Of a stretch of 64,000 nucleotides of DNA, positions 24,407-35,589 are shown piece by piece. Source of the DNA: Atherix ibis (taxonomy: Eukaryota > Arthropoda > Insecta > Diptera > Athericidae); assembly GCA_958298945.1 (NCBI GenBank), contig OY282605.1:34574811-34638810 (forward strand), read 5' to 3'. The notes beneath the pieces were generated by a model. It was not told the DNA's origin, made no database searches, and saw nothing but the letters and a program-made list of their open reading frames with translations. The first letter of the stretch is position 1; each line of letters opens with the position of its first letter. Made by a program: the position numbers and the translations under genes.

Positions 24407-25111
24407 TTAAATAAAAAAAAACTTAGCACAACTTGATAGGATTATTATTATTAAAATACAGTAAAACAGAAAATATTTTAAGTCCTCTGCTTTGTGGTAA
24501 CCGAGTGAGTTTGCGACTAGTGCGAAAACTTAACTGGTTATCTTTTTCGTGGTGCGGAAAGAATATTCCTGTCATTTTACAGTGGTGAACAAAATATATA
24601 AATTTAAAATAAAATTATTACACATAAAATTTTTCATTTTATATTAATGATAGGGTATTTACCAGACAATGCGTCCGAATTATAAAAATTGTCTACAAAA
24701 GTAGTGATTATGTCGTAGCCACGTTTCGAAGAAAATTTTCTGCAGCAATGAGGTTTATTTCATACTCGAAACATACGTCAAAATCAAATTTAAGTCTCTT
24801 AAAATGCAAAAATGATTCATAAAAAGCCACTGCATCCGCAAAAAGTGACTGTTATAAAAAATAAGTTTTTATAGAAATTTTATTAACGCTGATAAATTTT
24901 TTTAAACCCTAAAATTTTTTTATAAATTTTTATAGAAATCTTATTAACGCAGGAGCAATTGACAACCAAAATTCACCTATTAATGGCCGAAAAAACACTC
25001 TGAAATATACGGAAAAGTAATTAAAAATTATCTTAATAGATTTAAGATTATTTCTAATATTTTTAAAAAATCATAATCTGATTAAAATGGCACATTTTTC
25101 AAAATATAACA
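24407..25111 (+). repeat. Repeats A and B together, fuller copy
   Basis: Repeat A (24407-24539) runs on through tcgtggtgcggaaag and aatttaaaataaaatta to repeat B (24862-25111). The part around 24640-24720 (attttatatta-tgata-ggtatttacc) also matches 10925-11000. At 20.5-21.85 kb the same order A then B is kept, but a truncated mariner and repeat C lie between. This suggests one non-autonomous element of at least 700 bp; no coding capacity is seen. Confidence 0.65.
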
Positions 25112-25209
25112 GAATAAAAATGTTACCAAAATCTACGTGAGATGAAATAGAAATAATTCTTTTGGTAATTTTAAAATGGCAATTTTGAAGTGTAGTAGAA
25201 AAGTAATAA

Positions 25210-25870
25210 TACTTATTGTATATTACTGAGAACTGTATACGTTAGTCCTTGCTAGATTTGAATCAAGGATCTTGTAACTACGAGACCAAATAGAGCGTGA
25301 TAAGTGAAATTATATTTTTCTAGTGCGTTACGAACACAAGCCGTGAAATTTTTATAAATCCACCAGTTTGGCTTACTAAAAGTTACCATGACCTTTTTGG
25401 GGAATATTTTTTATTAAGAACACAAGGCTTTTGTTTATGACATAAATCATTTTTGGGGGCATTCAATATCAAAAACCCATGAAAATGTGGAAAAAGTGAT
25501 ACATTAAAAATTATGAGGATTGAGTCAAATTTGAACCATTTTATCCTTCATCAGATTTTGACTCAAGACTTGGGCAGCGGAACACTTGAACGCCATCTAG
25601 TATATGGTCATCTCCATAAAGAAGTTTTTGTAAAAAAAAACGGACTTTCTGTGCTTTCCCAGCCCGTGTAAATTTATTTTGGTTCCCAAATGTAAAAAAA
25701 TTACTTAAAAGATACATCGTCATTTTGGTACTGTCAATAACATCCAAAGAAGTGTAGAGTGCAAATGCATTATTTCCACTCCAAATGCATTGGGCCACCA
25801 GTACCGGAAGTGGAGTAGAAACAGCGCATCTGCCGAGGTATAGCTGATCAAAAAAATAACATTGATACAT
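25210..25870 (+). pseudogene. Mariner relic, family M3
   Basis: The 5' leader (agcgtgataagtgaaatta) is shared with copies at 35323 and 39551. Downstream, plus-strand frames give KEVFVKKNGLSVLSQPV, CKFILVPKCKK, HFGTVNNIQRSV (about 25715) and YRKWSR. These correspond to the mariner C-terminal half; the segment YSPDLAPCD with the third Asp is mostly lost. An overlapping minus-strand ORF at 25541-25870 is a shadow. Confidence 0.6.
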
Positions 25871-25951
25871 TTTTTTCTTTAAATTTAAATGTTATCTATA
25901 TGCAGGGGATAAAGCCCATCATTATCCCCCTGAACAAGACCATTGCCATTA

Positions 25952-25973
25952 CCCCCCCCCCCCCCCCCCCCCC
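25952..25973. repeat. Poly-C tract of 22 bases
   Basis: An uninterrupted run of 22 C flanked on both sides by cattgccatta, in a region with little C elsewhere. It may be real simple sequence or an assembly or sequencing artefact. Confidence 0.9.
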
Positions 25974-26040
25974 TCAAAATGCATGGCCATTGCCATTACA
26001 AACGTCGATAGGTGCATAATAGCCCAATGGGTGTGAATAG

Positions 26041-26790
26041 ATATTTTGCTAAGGGATTAGAATGGTAGGATAGACGTCAATGCAATTTTTTATAATGGGA
26101 GATGCACCGCATAAAAGGGAACATTGACAATTTTTCGAAGGATTCCGGATTGTAGGATTTGGATTGAAAGGGAATTGTAATGCTTAGTCTTTATCGGGTC
26201 CAGTACCGTTTTGTATAGTAATAGTTTGCTTTTTATTGTCAGTTTTGACCTACTATTTGTATCGTCCATTAATTTCACTTATTTTAGTTTCCTTATGTGA
26301 TTTCTAGATTAAAAAAATGAGTAAAAAAATGCCCGTTTTACTCATTTATCCCCTCTCCCTACTTTTGGAATCAGGTGATTAAGGAGTGGATGTTGTTCTG
26401 TAGGATATTGATGGCTGTAGAAACACCTTTGTGATGTGTCATCAGTATATGTTGCAGGAAGGATATTACGGTAACAAGAAATATTATGGATTTAAATATT
26501 GTAAAGGATTGGACTTAGGATACTTCCCTGAGGGACACCAGCGGAGATAGGTTAAATGTCAGAAAACTTAATATTTTCATCTATATAAAAATATCGGTCT
26601 GAGAAATAAAATTTTAGGATGTGGATATAACCATAAAGTAAGACTCGCTATAACTTCCAAAGCAATTCAGCGTGCTAAATGTTAAATAATCCGCCTGGGC
26701 ACTGCTGGATAGTGAAATTCTCAGCTCTAAATCCAAACTGATGCTGAGGAATCACACTCTCGGCGTCAAAGATAGGATAAAGGCCTAAAG
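26041..26790 (-). pseudogene. Jockey-like non-LTR retrotransposon reverse transcriptase relic
   Basis: On the minus strand: IPQHQFGFRAENFTIQQC (FGFR at 26726-26740 on plus), then SAGVPQGSILSPILYNI (26500-26551), then TYTDDTSQR (catalytic Asp pair at 26438-26446), then in a separate frame SRSKLTIKSKLLLYKTVLDP and SGILRKIVNVPF (26278-26100). This is the jockey-clade order of reverse transcriptase palm, YxDD box and thumb. The segment between FGFR and SAGVPQG (motif A) is eroded, and frames are broken. The 5' end, endonuclease and 3' tail are missing. Confidence 0.8.
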
Positions 26791-26794
26791 ATAC

Positions 26795-27600
26795 AATTTA
26801 AATAGATTATGTACAATAAAATAAAAGTCTAATTACTTTTCTGCCATACCTCATCTATGCAGATTTTTAAAGAAAATAAAATTTAAAAAAAATAAAAAGT
26901 AGCATTTTTAAATTGAAAGCTTAATTTAGTTTTATTAATTTGCCAAAAATATCCTTAACAAAAAATTGAAAAATTTTAAATCTATTAATTTATTCCCAAA
27001 ATATTTTTTCAAATCTATTTGTTCATAACATTAAAATTAATCTTTATCAATCTTTGAGTAAAATATTAAAAAGATATTTTCTTCCATTTCTTATAAGAGG
27101 AAATAAAAATATTTCAATTAATTTTTCTTCTAACCAAAAAGAAATAAATCGAAATTGATAAATGACTATGTATCCTGTTGCAAAAATGAAATAAAAATTG
27201 TTGCCAAATTTTCAATTTTCTTCTCATTTTAAGATTTTCATTTCTGTAAATTTCTCAGTATGAGCATAATCAATACTATAATATTTCTATAATACCAATA
27301 TCAAAATAAAGGATAATGTACTGTTGCTACTATAGAATAAAACAGAGTGGAATAAATAGTGCAGTAAAGAGGCAATATTGGAATAGGGTCATCATAAGAG
27401 AAATGTAAAAGCTAAAAATTTTCGTTCTGATCGAAATTGAATATGTACAGGGAAAAGGATCTGTTAGGGCGCCATACAACCCGTGGTGTTGATAATTTAG
27501 TGTTCGAAAGCTTGCTTGGCGTGAATGTCAGAATATTGTCTGCAGAACGAGAACCAACCATAAAAATAAAAATAAAGGAGTAACTCACTTCGAAAGTGTA
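26795..27600. other. AT-rich DNA, nothing recognised
   Basis: No transposon motif. A 70-codon minus-strand ORF at 27412-27624 overlaps sequence downstream of the exon candidate and shows no domain. Confidence 0.5.
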
Positions 27601-27630
27601 CTTACTTCGTGCCCAATTCAACACATCGTT

Positions 27631-27837
27631 TTACGATTTGCAACAAAAATCAAGGGAATCCCCGCAATCATGCAAAGCTTCCGAAACGTAGTCATCTAAT
27701 GCGTTGTTGGCTCTGCAAGTTCGCTCGCATGTTGATGCCGGTGGACGGTAGTCGTTGCTGTCGCCGGCTTCTATGTCGCTGTCGCTAATGCTGTCTTCAT
27801 CATGCACGTCGGTGACTGCTAGTTGGCAAGGAAATGG
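27631..27837 (-). CDS. Candidate terminal coding exon of an unrecognised host gene
   Basis: On the minus strand a pyrimidine-rich tract ending ttttccag (AG at 27838-27839 on plus) precedes an open frame of 68 codons beginning PFPCQLAVTDVHDEDSISD and ending CGDSLDFCCKS, with TAA at 27631-27633. The base composition is much less AT-rich than the surroundings, and the other two frames are closed. The peptide is acidic in its first half (several Asp/Glu/Ser) and Cys-rich toward the end. A GTAAGT lies just beyond the stop at about 27600, so alternative splicing or a longer gene model is possible. I recognise no family. Upstream exons would lie at higher coordinates; none can be linked to it here. 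Confidence 0.4.
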   Translation of the reverse strand, partial: PFPCQLAVTDVHDEDSISDSDIEAGDSNDYRPPASTCERTCRANNALDDYVSEALHDCGDSLDFCCKS

Positions 27838-27979
27838 CTGGAAAATTGAGAATTTATGTATTTTTGGCAACCGAACCAACCATTGCCAGCTTCCGTTAAC
27901 AACAAGAAAACTTTTCGGGATGCAATGATAAATTATTATCTTTACGGTCGACAAAACTATGAGATTTATTAATTCCATC

Positions 27980-28705
27980 TACGGGAGTTATGCTCCATAT
28001 TCTATATTTGCCACCAAATATCAAATATCCTATATACAGTTAACCATTATATATTATATGTGTATATTTGTAGATTGAAATTGTATTTTTGCACCGTGTC
28101 AACGATGAATTTGAACACTAAGCATCTAGTTTGACAAATAAAAACTAGAATCCGAACGAAAAGAACAAATTTGTTATGTGCTTCAGTTTGAAATACTCGT
28201 AAAAATTACATTTATGTTTTACTCAACAAACATATAGCTTTCTCATGCAGGTTTTTCCCACCCGAAAATTCGAAAATTATTAGTTTGTGATCAAACAATA
28301 AGTGCACGGTCATAACTCATCCAAAAAGAAGAAGAGGAATACTAAGAAGTCATTGCTCAGACATTGTTTATCTCGGAAAAATAACTTTTTGTCAAGTACC
28401 TAGATTACCAACTTTACGGTACACTCAACTATAGTCTGTATAGGTTGAAGTATTTGTAAGAGGAAAATAATATGTTATCTTTAAAAATGATTATGACGAT
28501 ATTTGTCCAGGTAAAATCATAGAGAGATAAAATGATTTCTTTTAACGTTCAGAATTTATCTATTATCTTACATGTTTAACAAACAACTCAATTTAAAAAG
28601 ATAACAGACGAGTATCCTTACATTTATAGTAAGTATAAAGTCTTTCTACTGTATTCTTTTGTATTCAATTAAATTTAACTGTAGTCATATTGACTGACTT
28701 TAACA
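27980..28705. other. AT-rich DNA, nothing recognised
   Basis: No open frame with recognisable content, and no repeats shared with the rest of the window. Confidence 0.5.
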
Positions 28706-29757
28706 CGAGTGTAGTCTGATAAGTCAGTGATAACTGCTAGAAATAAGTTCATATCACAAAAACAATATATATTTTATCATCTAAAATTTTTTTAAATACA
28801 CTGTCATAAAATTTTATAAACATATTCTAATTATTTTAATTTTGACAATCATTGAAAGCAGACAACCTTTCATTAAAAAAAATTTAATTCCAATAAACAT
28901 TGTGTTTTGTTGTTAATGCAAAAAAAATTGAGTTTCGTATATTAATAAAACACTATTTTTTTAAGGATATATAAGATCATAACCAAGCTTGGTTATAATT
29001 AATAAAATTCAATATATCCTTTTTAAATAACTGTGAATGTATATTAAATATCTGGCATAGTAAACACCTCATGAGAACTTGGAAACAACAGTTTAAATAA
29101 AATGTTGGATGTGTTCAATAGAGTGTTTCGACATTTTTAAAATTAATCTAAATAAATTTCGTCGATTCATAAATTTTAATGAAATATGGATTCAGTATTT
29201 TATACCAGAAACCAAAGTTCAGTCAAAATAATGAACTTTTGCTAGTGCACGTACATCAAAGATGGCTAAAACGGCTTCATCGGTAGGAAAGTTTTACTGG
29301 AATGCACGTGGTATAATATTCATCGACTATCTTAAAGAAGGAAAAACGGTAACAGGATAGTATTATACAGCATTATCAGACTAGTTGAATAGTGAAATCA
29401 GGACAAAACGATTGCATTTGGGAAATGAAAAAGATCTGTTTCATTATGAAAATGCACCCATCTTCACATTTATCGATAATTGAAAAATTAAAATGAGTGA
29501 AATTACATTATGAATAGCTTCCCCCACTAACCGTAATCCACAGATTTGGCTTTCTATAACTTTTTCCAACTCTGAAGTTATAGTCGAAACTAAGGGCTAT
29601 TTTGTAGAGTTTAATAAATTGTATTAAACGAATGGTAAGAAGAAGTTAAAATAAAGTGTATCGAGCTAGGAAAAGATTATATTGAAGAATAAATAAATTT
29701 TTATTGAATAAAGAAATTGTATGTTTCATTTATCACTGATTTATCAGACTGCCTTCG
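28706..29757 (+). mobile_element. Irritans-like mariner relic (family M4) with both TIRs
   Basis: The left TIR at 28706-28732 (cgagtgtagtctgataagt) and the right TIR ending 29757 before TA (revcomp cgaaggcagtctgataaat) match as inverted repeats. The transposase is heavily decayed. Pieces are KIEFRILIKHYFF (about 28930), GKFYWNARGIIFIDYLKEGK (about 29295), FHYENAPIFT (about 29440, the second Asp position now Glu) and a C-terminal LGKDYIEE-like end at about 29690. Several stops are present. A piece with the same 3' end is at 48735-48830. Confidence 0.75.
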
Positions 29758-31537
29758 TAAAAATCTCGGCACATGAAAATATAAATAAAATTTATTTTTA
29801 TATACAACCTACGGTATACATATAAACTCATATATTTTTAGTATAGAAATAAATTTCACCAAACAAAGTGATTTCATTCTACCAGAAAATAAGGACATCA
29901 GAGGACATGTTATATTCGTATTTGAAGAAAGCACCTATTTTTATGCAAGCTTTGTTTGTTAACCTTTAGACATATAATATTTTTGTCACACTTTTTAGCT
30001 TTTGATAAATAACATATTCCATAGACGTACATTTGGAATATTTTTTCATATATTATATTTTTTCTTGAAGACAATAAAATTCTTCTAAAAATACTAAAAG
30101 TGGAAATATCAATACTGACGGGTTTACGTCAGAGCTCTTGAATAAAGGTTTACGCTTTTGAATTGCTGCTTTAAGTAATAAACTTAAGTAGAATAAACAA
30201 TAACGTATACGAAATATGTATCTATGCATGTAATATATTTAAAACTATAGTTTAATTTCTATTTTTAATCCTAGATGAAAATCTTAAGTGTACAGTGATA
30301 AATGAAAACGAAACAAAAATATATGAAAATGAAATAATAATAATAAGAATAATAATAGAGAAGCATTTATTTGTAAAGAAAGAGCAATAATCCTTTAATA
30401 TAAATGCGTTTGTACAGAATTTAAAAGCCATTTCAGGATGTTAGGTTTCCTTAAAATGACTTTGCTTACTATTGTTTTTGGCTAGAATTGTTAGACATAA
30501 ATTGGGATGGTTTTATAAAGACGTAATTTAATTGCGAATCTTTGTATAGAAGGTATCAGCTTAGTTTAGTGTATCCTGTCTGGTATACTTTATTGTTTAA
30601 TTTTAATATGCATCGCCTTTTCCATCATGTAACAATGAAAAATACTAGTTAGCTAGCCAAATACCAAAGACATTAAGCCTAAACGATGCAGATATATTCG
30701 TACAATTAAGTGTTGATAAAATTTGGATTGTACGAATATATCCTATATAAGGATATGTGACTGCAAATACTTTGCCTGCTCTATTGGAAACATTTATTTA
30801 CTACCTACTTTATTACAAATCTCTACACAAATCCTGGTATTAATATGTTTACACTTCGTTTCTAGCATATGAAAGATTTAATTCTCAGAATATCCTCTTA
30901 GTCAAATCTTTAGTTTTAATCAGGGTTGAGTGTGTACAAAATTAATGCATTTAAGGTAAGGGAATGATTGTGAATGGTTTCAATAGGAGCACTCGTTCAG
31001 CAGCATGCCTTTGAATCATTACGGATATAATATCGGCATCGTGATGAAAGTTCACACTTCAAACTTAAATCATTTTCAGAAACAATGCAAGGATTATGTG
31101 AATACGGGAAGAACTTTTACGTAATGATTTTATAATTAATCCCATCTAAATGAGGTTTACTCTCTACCTGGGGCAGAAATTGCAATCGAACACATGTCAG
31201 CAATTTCAAACGATTAATGAGCACCCAAACAGTGCTAACTTCAAATTTGTTTTCTATGTTAAATCCACCCCCTCTGCAAATATGTGGCGATTCATTAAAA
31301 CTGTTCTTTGATGTAAGTAAAAGTTCTGATCCTTGATTATGTGGTAGCTGAAAGAAATTCCATGTTCAGTTCTTCTTGAGTTTGAGTTCCGGACAGTTAT
31401 TCCTTTCCAAGTACACAAACGAGTGTTAATGTGAACATTTTTAAGGATACGATAACACTTTCCAAAGTTCGATTTTTTTCTTTGAAGAACATGTATTTGC
31501 ACCTATAAATTATAACCATTCTAATCACATATAGCTA
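29758..31537. other. No supported gene; one 16-bp-arm hairpin
   Basis: No transposon motif is found. Positions 30691-30706 and 30727-30742 are perfect inverted arms (gatatattcgtacaat) around a 20-nt loop. An 82-codon minus-strand ORF at 31254-31502 has no recognisable domain. Confidence 0.5.
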
Positions 31538-32460
31538 TGAGGGTAGGTCCAGAACTACCCGACCTTAAAATAGAAAACACAAAAAAAATTGGGCTAAAAT
31601 ATATTTATTTCTCAACATAGTCTTTTTTTAGCTCGACACCCCACTTTTTGTAGGATATTCAATACTTTCGACACCCTGTTTATAGTAAAAACTATCGAGC
31701 TCCTCAAAAAATCCACCTCTTCATTCTTAGCAAATCTATTACCAGAGAGCCATTTTTTCAAGTTTGGAAGAGAAAATAATCCGAGGGGTCTAAATCTGAC
31801 AAATAGAGTACGTGAAGAAGAAATTCGCGATAACGGATGTGTTTGTCTTGATTTCATGACTCAAACGGTGCAATAAGTTTGCAAAATACACTCTGTCGAT
31901 TTTTTTCTTTTTAAAGATAATCAATGAAAATTATCCCATACGCATCTCAAAAAAATGACGCCATAACCTTGCCTGCAGATGGAACTGTCTTCGCCTTCTT
32001 TGAAGGTCATTCTCTCCTTTCAGTCAATTGTTGTTACTATTCCTTCATCTTAGGTCTAAAGTAATGGGCCTTTGTTTCATCTATGGTTATGAATCGACAC
32101 AAAAACTCGGCTTTATCGCTGCGACACATCCCCAAACAATTAACTGAAATATTCTCACAACGCTGTTTATGTTCCATTGTGAGCAAACGCGGCATCCATT
32201 TTGCTCATAGCTTTGTTATGTGCAAGTTTTCCAAGTCAATATGTAAAGTACAGCATTTTTTGAAGTGGCTACCATGTCTGCTAGCTTGCGCATTTGTGGA
32301 TTTTGTGCATTTTGGTGACCACTGTGATGTTCGTCTTGGCAGCTCGTAGGGCCTCGTTTAAACTCTTGTATCCAATATTATATTATTGTAAATGAAGTAA
32401 CCGATTCGCCCAGAGAAAACTCTACCTTGGTTTTGAAATTAGTTTGGACTGAGACCATTT
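31538..32460 (-). mobile_element. Irritans-like mariner relic (family M2), copy 2
   Basis: The left end carries a TIR-like tgagggtaggtccagaact after TA (31536-31537); the right end is not clear. Minus-strand pieces: the N-terminal half near 32200-32270 (MRKLADMVATSKNAVLYIL, the helix-turn-helix region), MEHKQRCE near 32170, GIIFIDYL near 31920, then LGLFSLPNLKKWLSGNRFAK and NEEV (31760-31730). Frameshifts are frequent, and the catalytic blocks with the second and third Asp are not intact. It is the sister of 18548-19450, which shares the 3' untranslated sequence tttatttctcaacatag. Confidence 0.65.
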
Positions 32461-32611
32461 AAATGAAAGTATTTTATCACATAACGATGACCAATTTTTT
32501 GTTCGGTTTTTGTTCGGTCATGTCTAACTCGGTGGATATTCAAAAAATTACACTTAGCATATTTAAGTATCTAAAAAACTATAACTGACTGTAAAAATTA
32601 ATTATATTTAG

Positions 32612-32766
32612 AAAAAGTGACTGTATGGCATGCACTTTCGTCTTGAGGTGTCGTTGGCCCATTTTTCTTTGAAAATGAAGAAGGAAAAGCCATTGTCATC
32701 AGTTCTGAGCGCAATGGCCATATGAAAAGCAACTTTATTTTTTGGTATAAATGCAAAAACTTTAAA
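32612..32766 (+). pseudogene. DD41D transposase fragment
   Basis: In one frame with one stop it reads KVTVWHALSS, then GVVGPFFFENEEGKAIVI and SSERNGHM. This is the central DD41D block (KVTVWCALW, VGPYFFENE, VNSERYGHM). The catalytic Asp positions lie outside the fragment. A shadow ORF on the minus strand has no meaning. Confidence 0.75.
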
Positions 32767-32769
32767 CTA

Positions 32770-35322
32770 TAATTTTGACAAAATAACACTACAAGCCAAA
32801 ACAATTGGCAGATTTTTGCTTAATTTCATGATAAATTTTAGGACGCGTAATTGCTATTGTTAGGACTTTTTCTTATAAATATATATAATCAATTGTGCTT
32901 ATGCAGACAATTTTTAAACTTTACAGTTTTTATAAATTAATGTCCATCAATTTATTATCGACTGGTAGTTTAAATTGTACAAAAAATTCATCAGAAAAAA
33001 CCTCAAATGGATTGAGTCCTAGAAGGAGTCTCAAGGCACTAATTTATCATATTTGAACTTTGCCATTTTTAATATAAAATTACAAAGTTCAAACATAATA
33101 ATTAAATAATATATCTTAACAAAAACATAATTTTAAATCTATTTTATTTAACTTTACTATTCAAACCACAGGATGGATAACCTTTTATTAATGGATTTAA
33201 TATAACCACAGAGTAAGTAGCTACTCGTAAAGATTAAAAATAAATTTGCTATTAGATATTTCTTAACTAATCTCGGCAGTTCATTCAAGAAAAATATTTT
33301 TTTTATATTCTTCTCCTATTTTTACATAGAAAAATTTTATTATTAATTACAAAACCATGAAAAAACATAGAAAAGCCCGAAATTCCTCTGCTCGAAATAA
33401 TTCAATTTCCCGAAAATAATTCAATTTCAAATTACGTTGATTAGTTATTGTTAAATCGAGCTAAACGAAAGTTTGTAATACCAACAGCAGAACTGTTTTT
33501 ATAAATTTTTTGAAGTAGCCATTACCTTTGTTGGTAGGTATTACTGCAACTAAATACTTCCTTAAAGTAAGTGTATCGAAATAACAACACCAGTAAAAAT
33601 GGAAATAAGTTTAAGTTAGTTTGTATAGTTTTTCTAGAAATTAATTTGCCGCAACTAAAATTATAATTGAAAAATACCGAACCACTTTTCCGAATGAACT
33701 TCATTATTAATTCCCGACAATTGTTTAAACTTTTCCATTTAAAGTCAAAATAGTGTAAACGCAACGAAACATCGAAACTAACGAATTCAAAAGTATGGAA
33801 AACTGGACGATATGTTGAACTTTTCAATTTTACGCGAACAAACAGCATTGCTTTTTGGTTCGAAAGGATATTATTTGCCTTTTACTATTTCATTAATCTC
33901 CAAGGATGTATAAATTCTATTAAAAATATTCAAGAGTTCCTTTTACAACAGTTTTCTTTATTCCAACAATACCAATTTGAATGGCTCTGTTATAAAATAT
34001 AAGCAAACATTTTTACCACTATTTATTATATACATAAATATGCTTTCTTGTACAATCAGAAAATGCAATATTTTTTGCAAAGGAAGCATAAACAATTTAC
34101 AGCCTTTCCAATGAGGCAATAAAATGTTCACTCCTGGGAATCAAATTCAGTAAAACTTTCATCATATTTTCTACCCAAAATGGTTAGTTTGAAATATTTC
34201 CATATGAAAACAAAAAAATAAAAATAAAAACAAATTACTTATATTAATTTTTACTTGTTAAAAAAATTCTGTTCATTTTTGAATACCCGAAAAATTTGCA
34301 AAGGTCTCAAAAGAATGTAATCAAATTTTCTAAAAACATTTTTCGAAGATGTATCCTTTTTTTTCTGGGAGTTACAATATATAAAATTTTTATTTTCCAT
34401 ATCATATTTATCTAAAAAGGAAATCCTTTTTCAAAAAAATGATCCTTGTTGAAACATCAAAATCAGATAAAATATGAAATATGACATTTTTTTTAAAAAA
34501 AAGTTGTTTTACCTTTCATTATAAACCTTTTATGCAACAATGTTTTCAACATCATTTTAGAATTTTTTTTTAACTTCAACATAAAAGACAAAAATATCCC
34601 CGAGGCTTTTTATATAATTTTTTTTAAATAAATACAATATATACAAATACATTAAAACCATTTTTTTTTATAAATATTATTGTTGCGTTTAAGAAAACCT
34701 TACTTACAATAATTACTTAAAATTTACTAAAAAAAAAGCGAAGACTTTTTTGAGTTTTTGATTATAAGAAAATTTTGCTATATTTTTAACTTATAACGTT
34801 AATATTAATTTATAAAAATAAAACAAAAAAATGAATTACTTTAAAAGTATGTCAAATATGTAGTTGACTTTTTTTTTCCTAGAAGAAGTTGGGGGAATTT
34901 CGTCTGACAAGGGTTGATATTATATAATATTTATTGTACAACGGCTTAAATTTAAAAAAAATAATTTTATATGCTTTTGAAACATAATAAAAATACGACA
35001 ATTACATTGTCGTGATGAAAAATGATAACATCAACTAATATCGTTGGAAAATTATGCCTTTGAACATTGTTCAGGATAATAATATGTTCTGCAATATTTT
35101 TCTATGTAAACTTTTATATATTATGATTTTTAATAATTTAATTATTTAAAAAGAAAAATTCTTTACAATTTTTATTATATAGAGTAAAATTGTTTTCATA
35201 GAAAAAGATAGGTTATGGCAATAATTTAGCCCATTTCAATATTGAAATAATCGGGGATTTAGCAAATATTATAAGAAATTCTTTAAAAGTATTTTACAAT
35301 TGGTGCTTTTTAGTAACTTACA
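32770..35322. other. AT-rich DNA, nothing recognised
   Basis: Contains only short ORFs and homopolymer runs. A small hairpin (tttgaactttg and its complement) lies near 33055-33095. The 108-codon minus-strand ORF at 33522-33848 has no recognisable domain. Confidence 0.5.
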
Positions 35323-35545
35323 AGGAACTCCTGAAAAGTATTGAGACTGGCATCGCTGAGATTCATATGGCAATACTGTGAACTTAAGTCCCTCCTAGAC
35401 GTTCAGTACAAGTTTTAATCCAGTATGATAACTATGCGACTCTATAGGGCGTTATAAGTAAAATTGTAATTTTTTTCTCTCGTAAGATCAGATGCCAATT
35501 TGTAGCGCCATGAACATGAGGCCATTTGGCGATGCCATATCTCGT
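35323..35545 (+). pseudogene. Mariner family M3, 5' end fragment
   Basis: Shares gaaaagta-tgagactgg, ggcaatactg and the leader gcgttataagtaaaattg with 39551-39720 and, in part, 25210-25330. Coding sequence beyond the leader is lost or displaced by the direct repeats that follow. Confidence 0.55.
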
Positions 35546-35589
35546 GGGGGTTTAAACAGCCAGTTTCTTTAACGAAATTGGTCTATAGT

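Noticed and set aside
25541..25870. 109-codon minus-strand ORF
   Set aside because: It lies opposite the mariner M3 relic, whose plus-strand frames give recognisable transposase motifs, so the minus ORF is a shadow.
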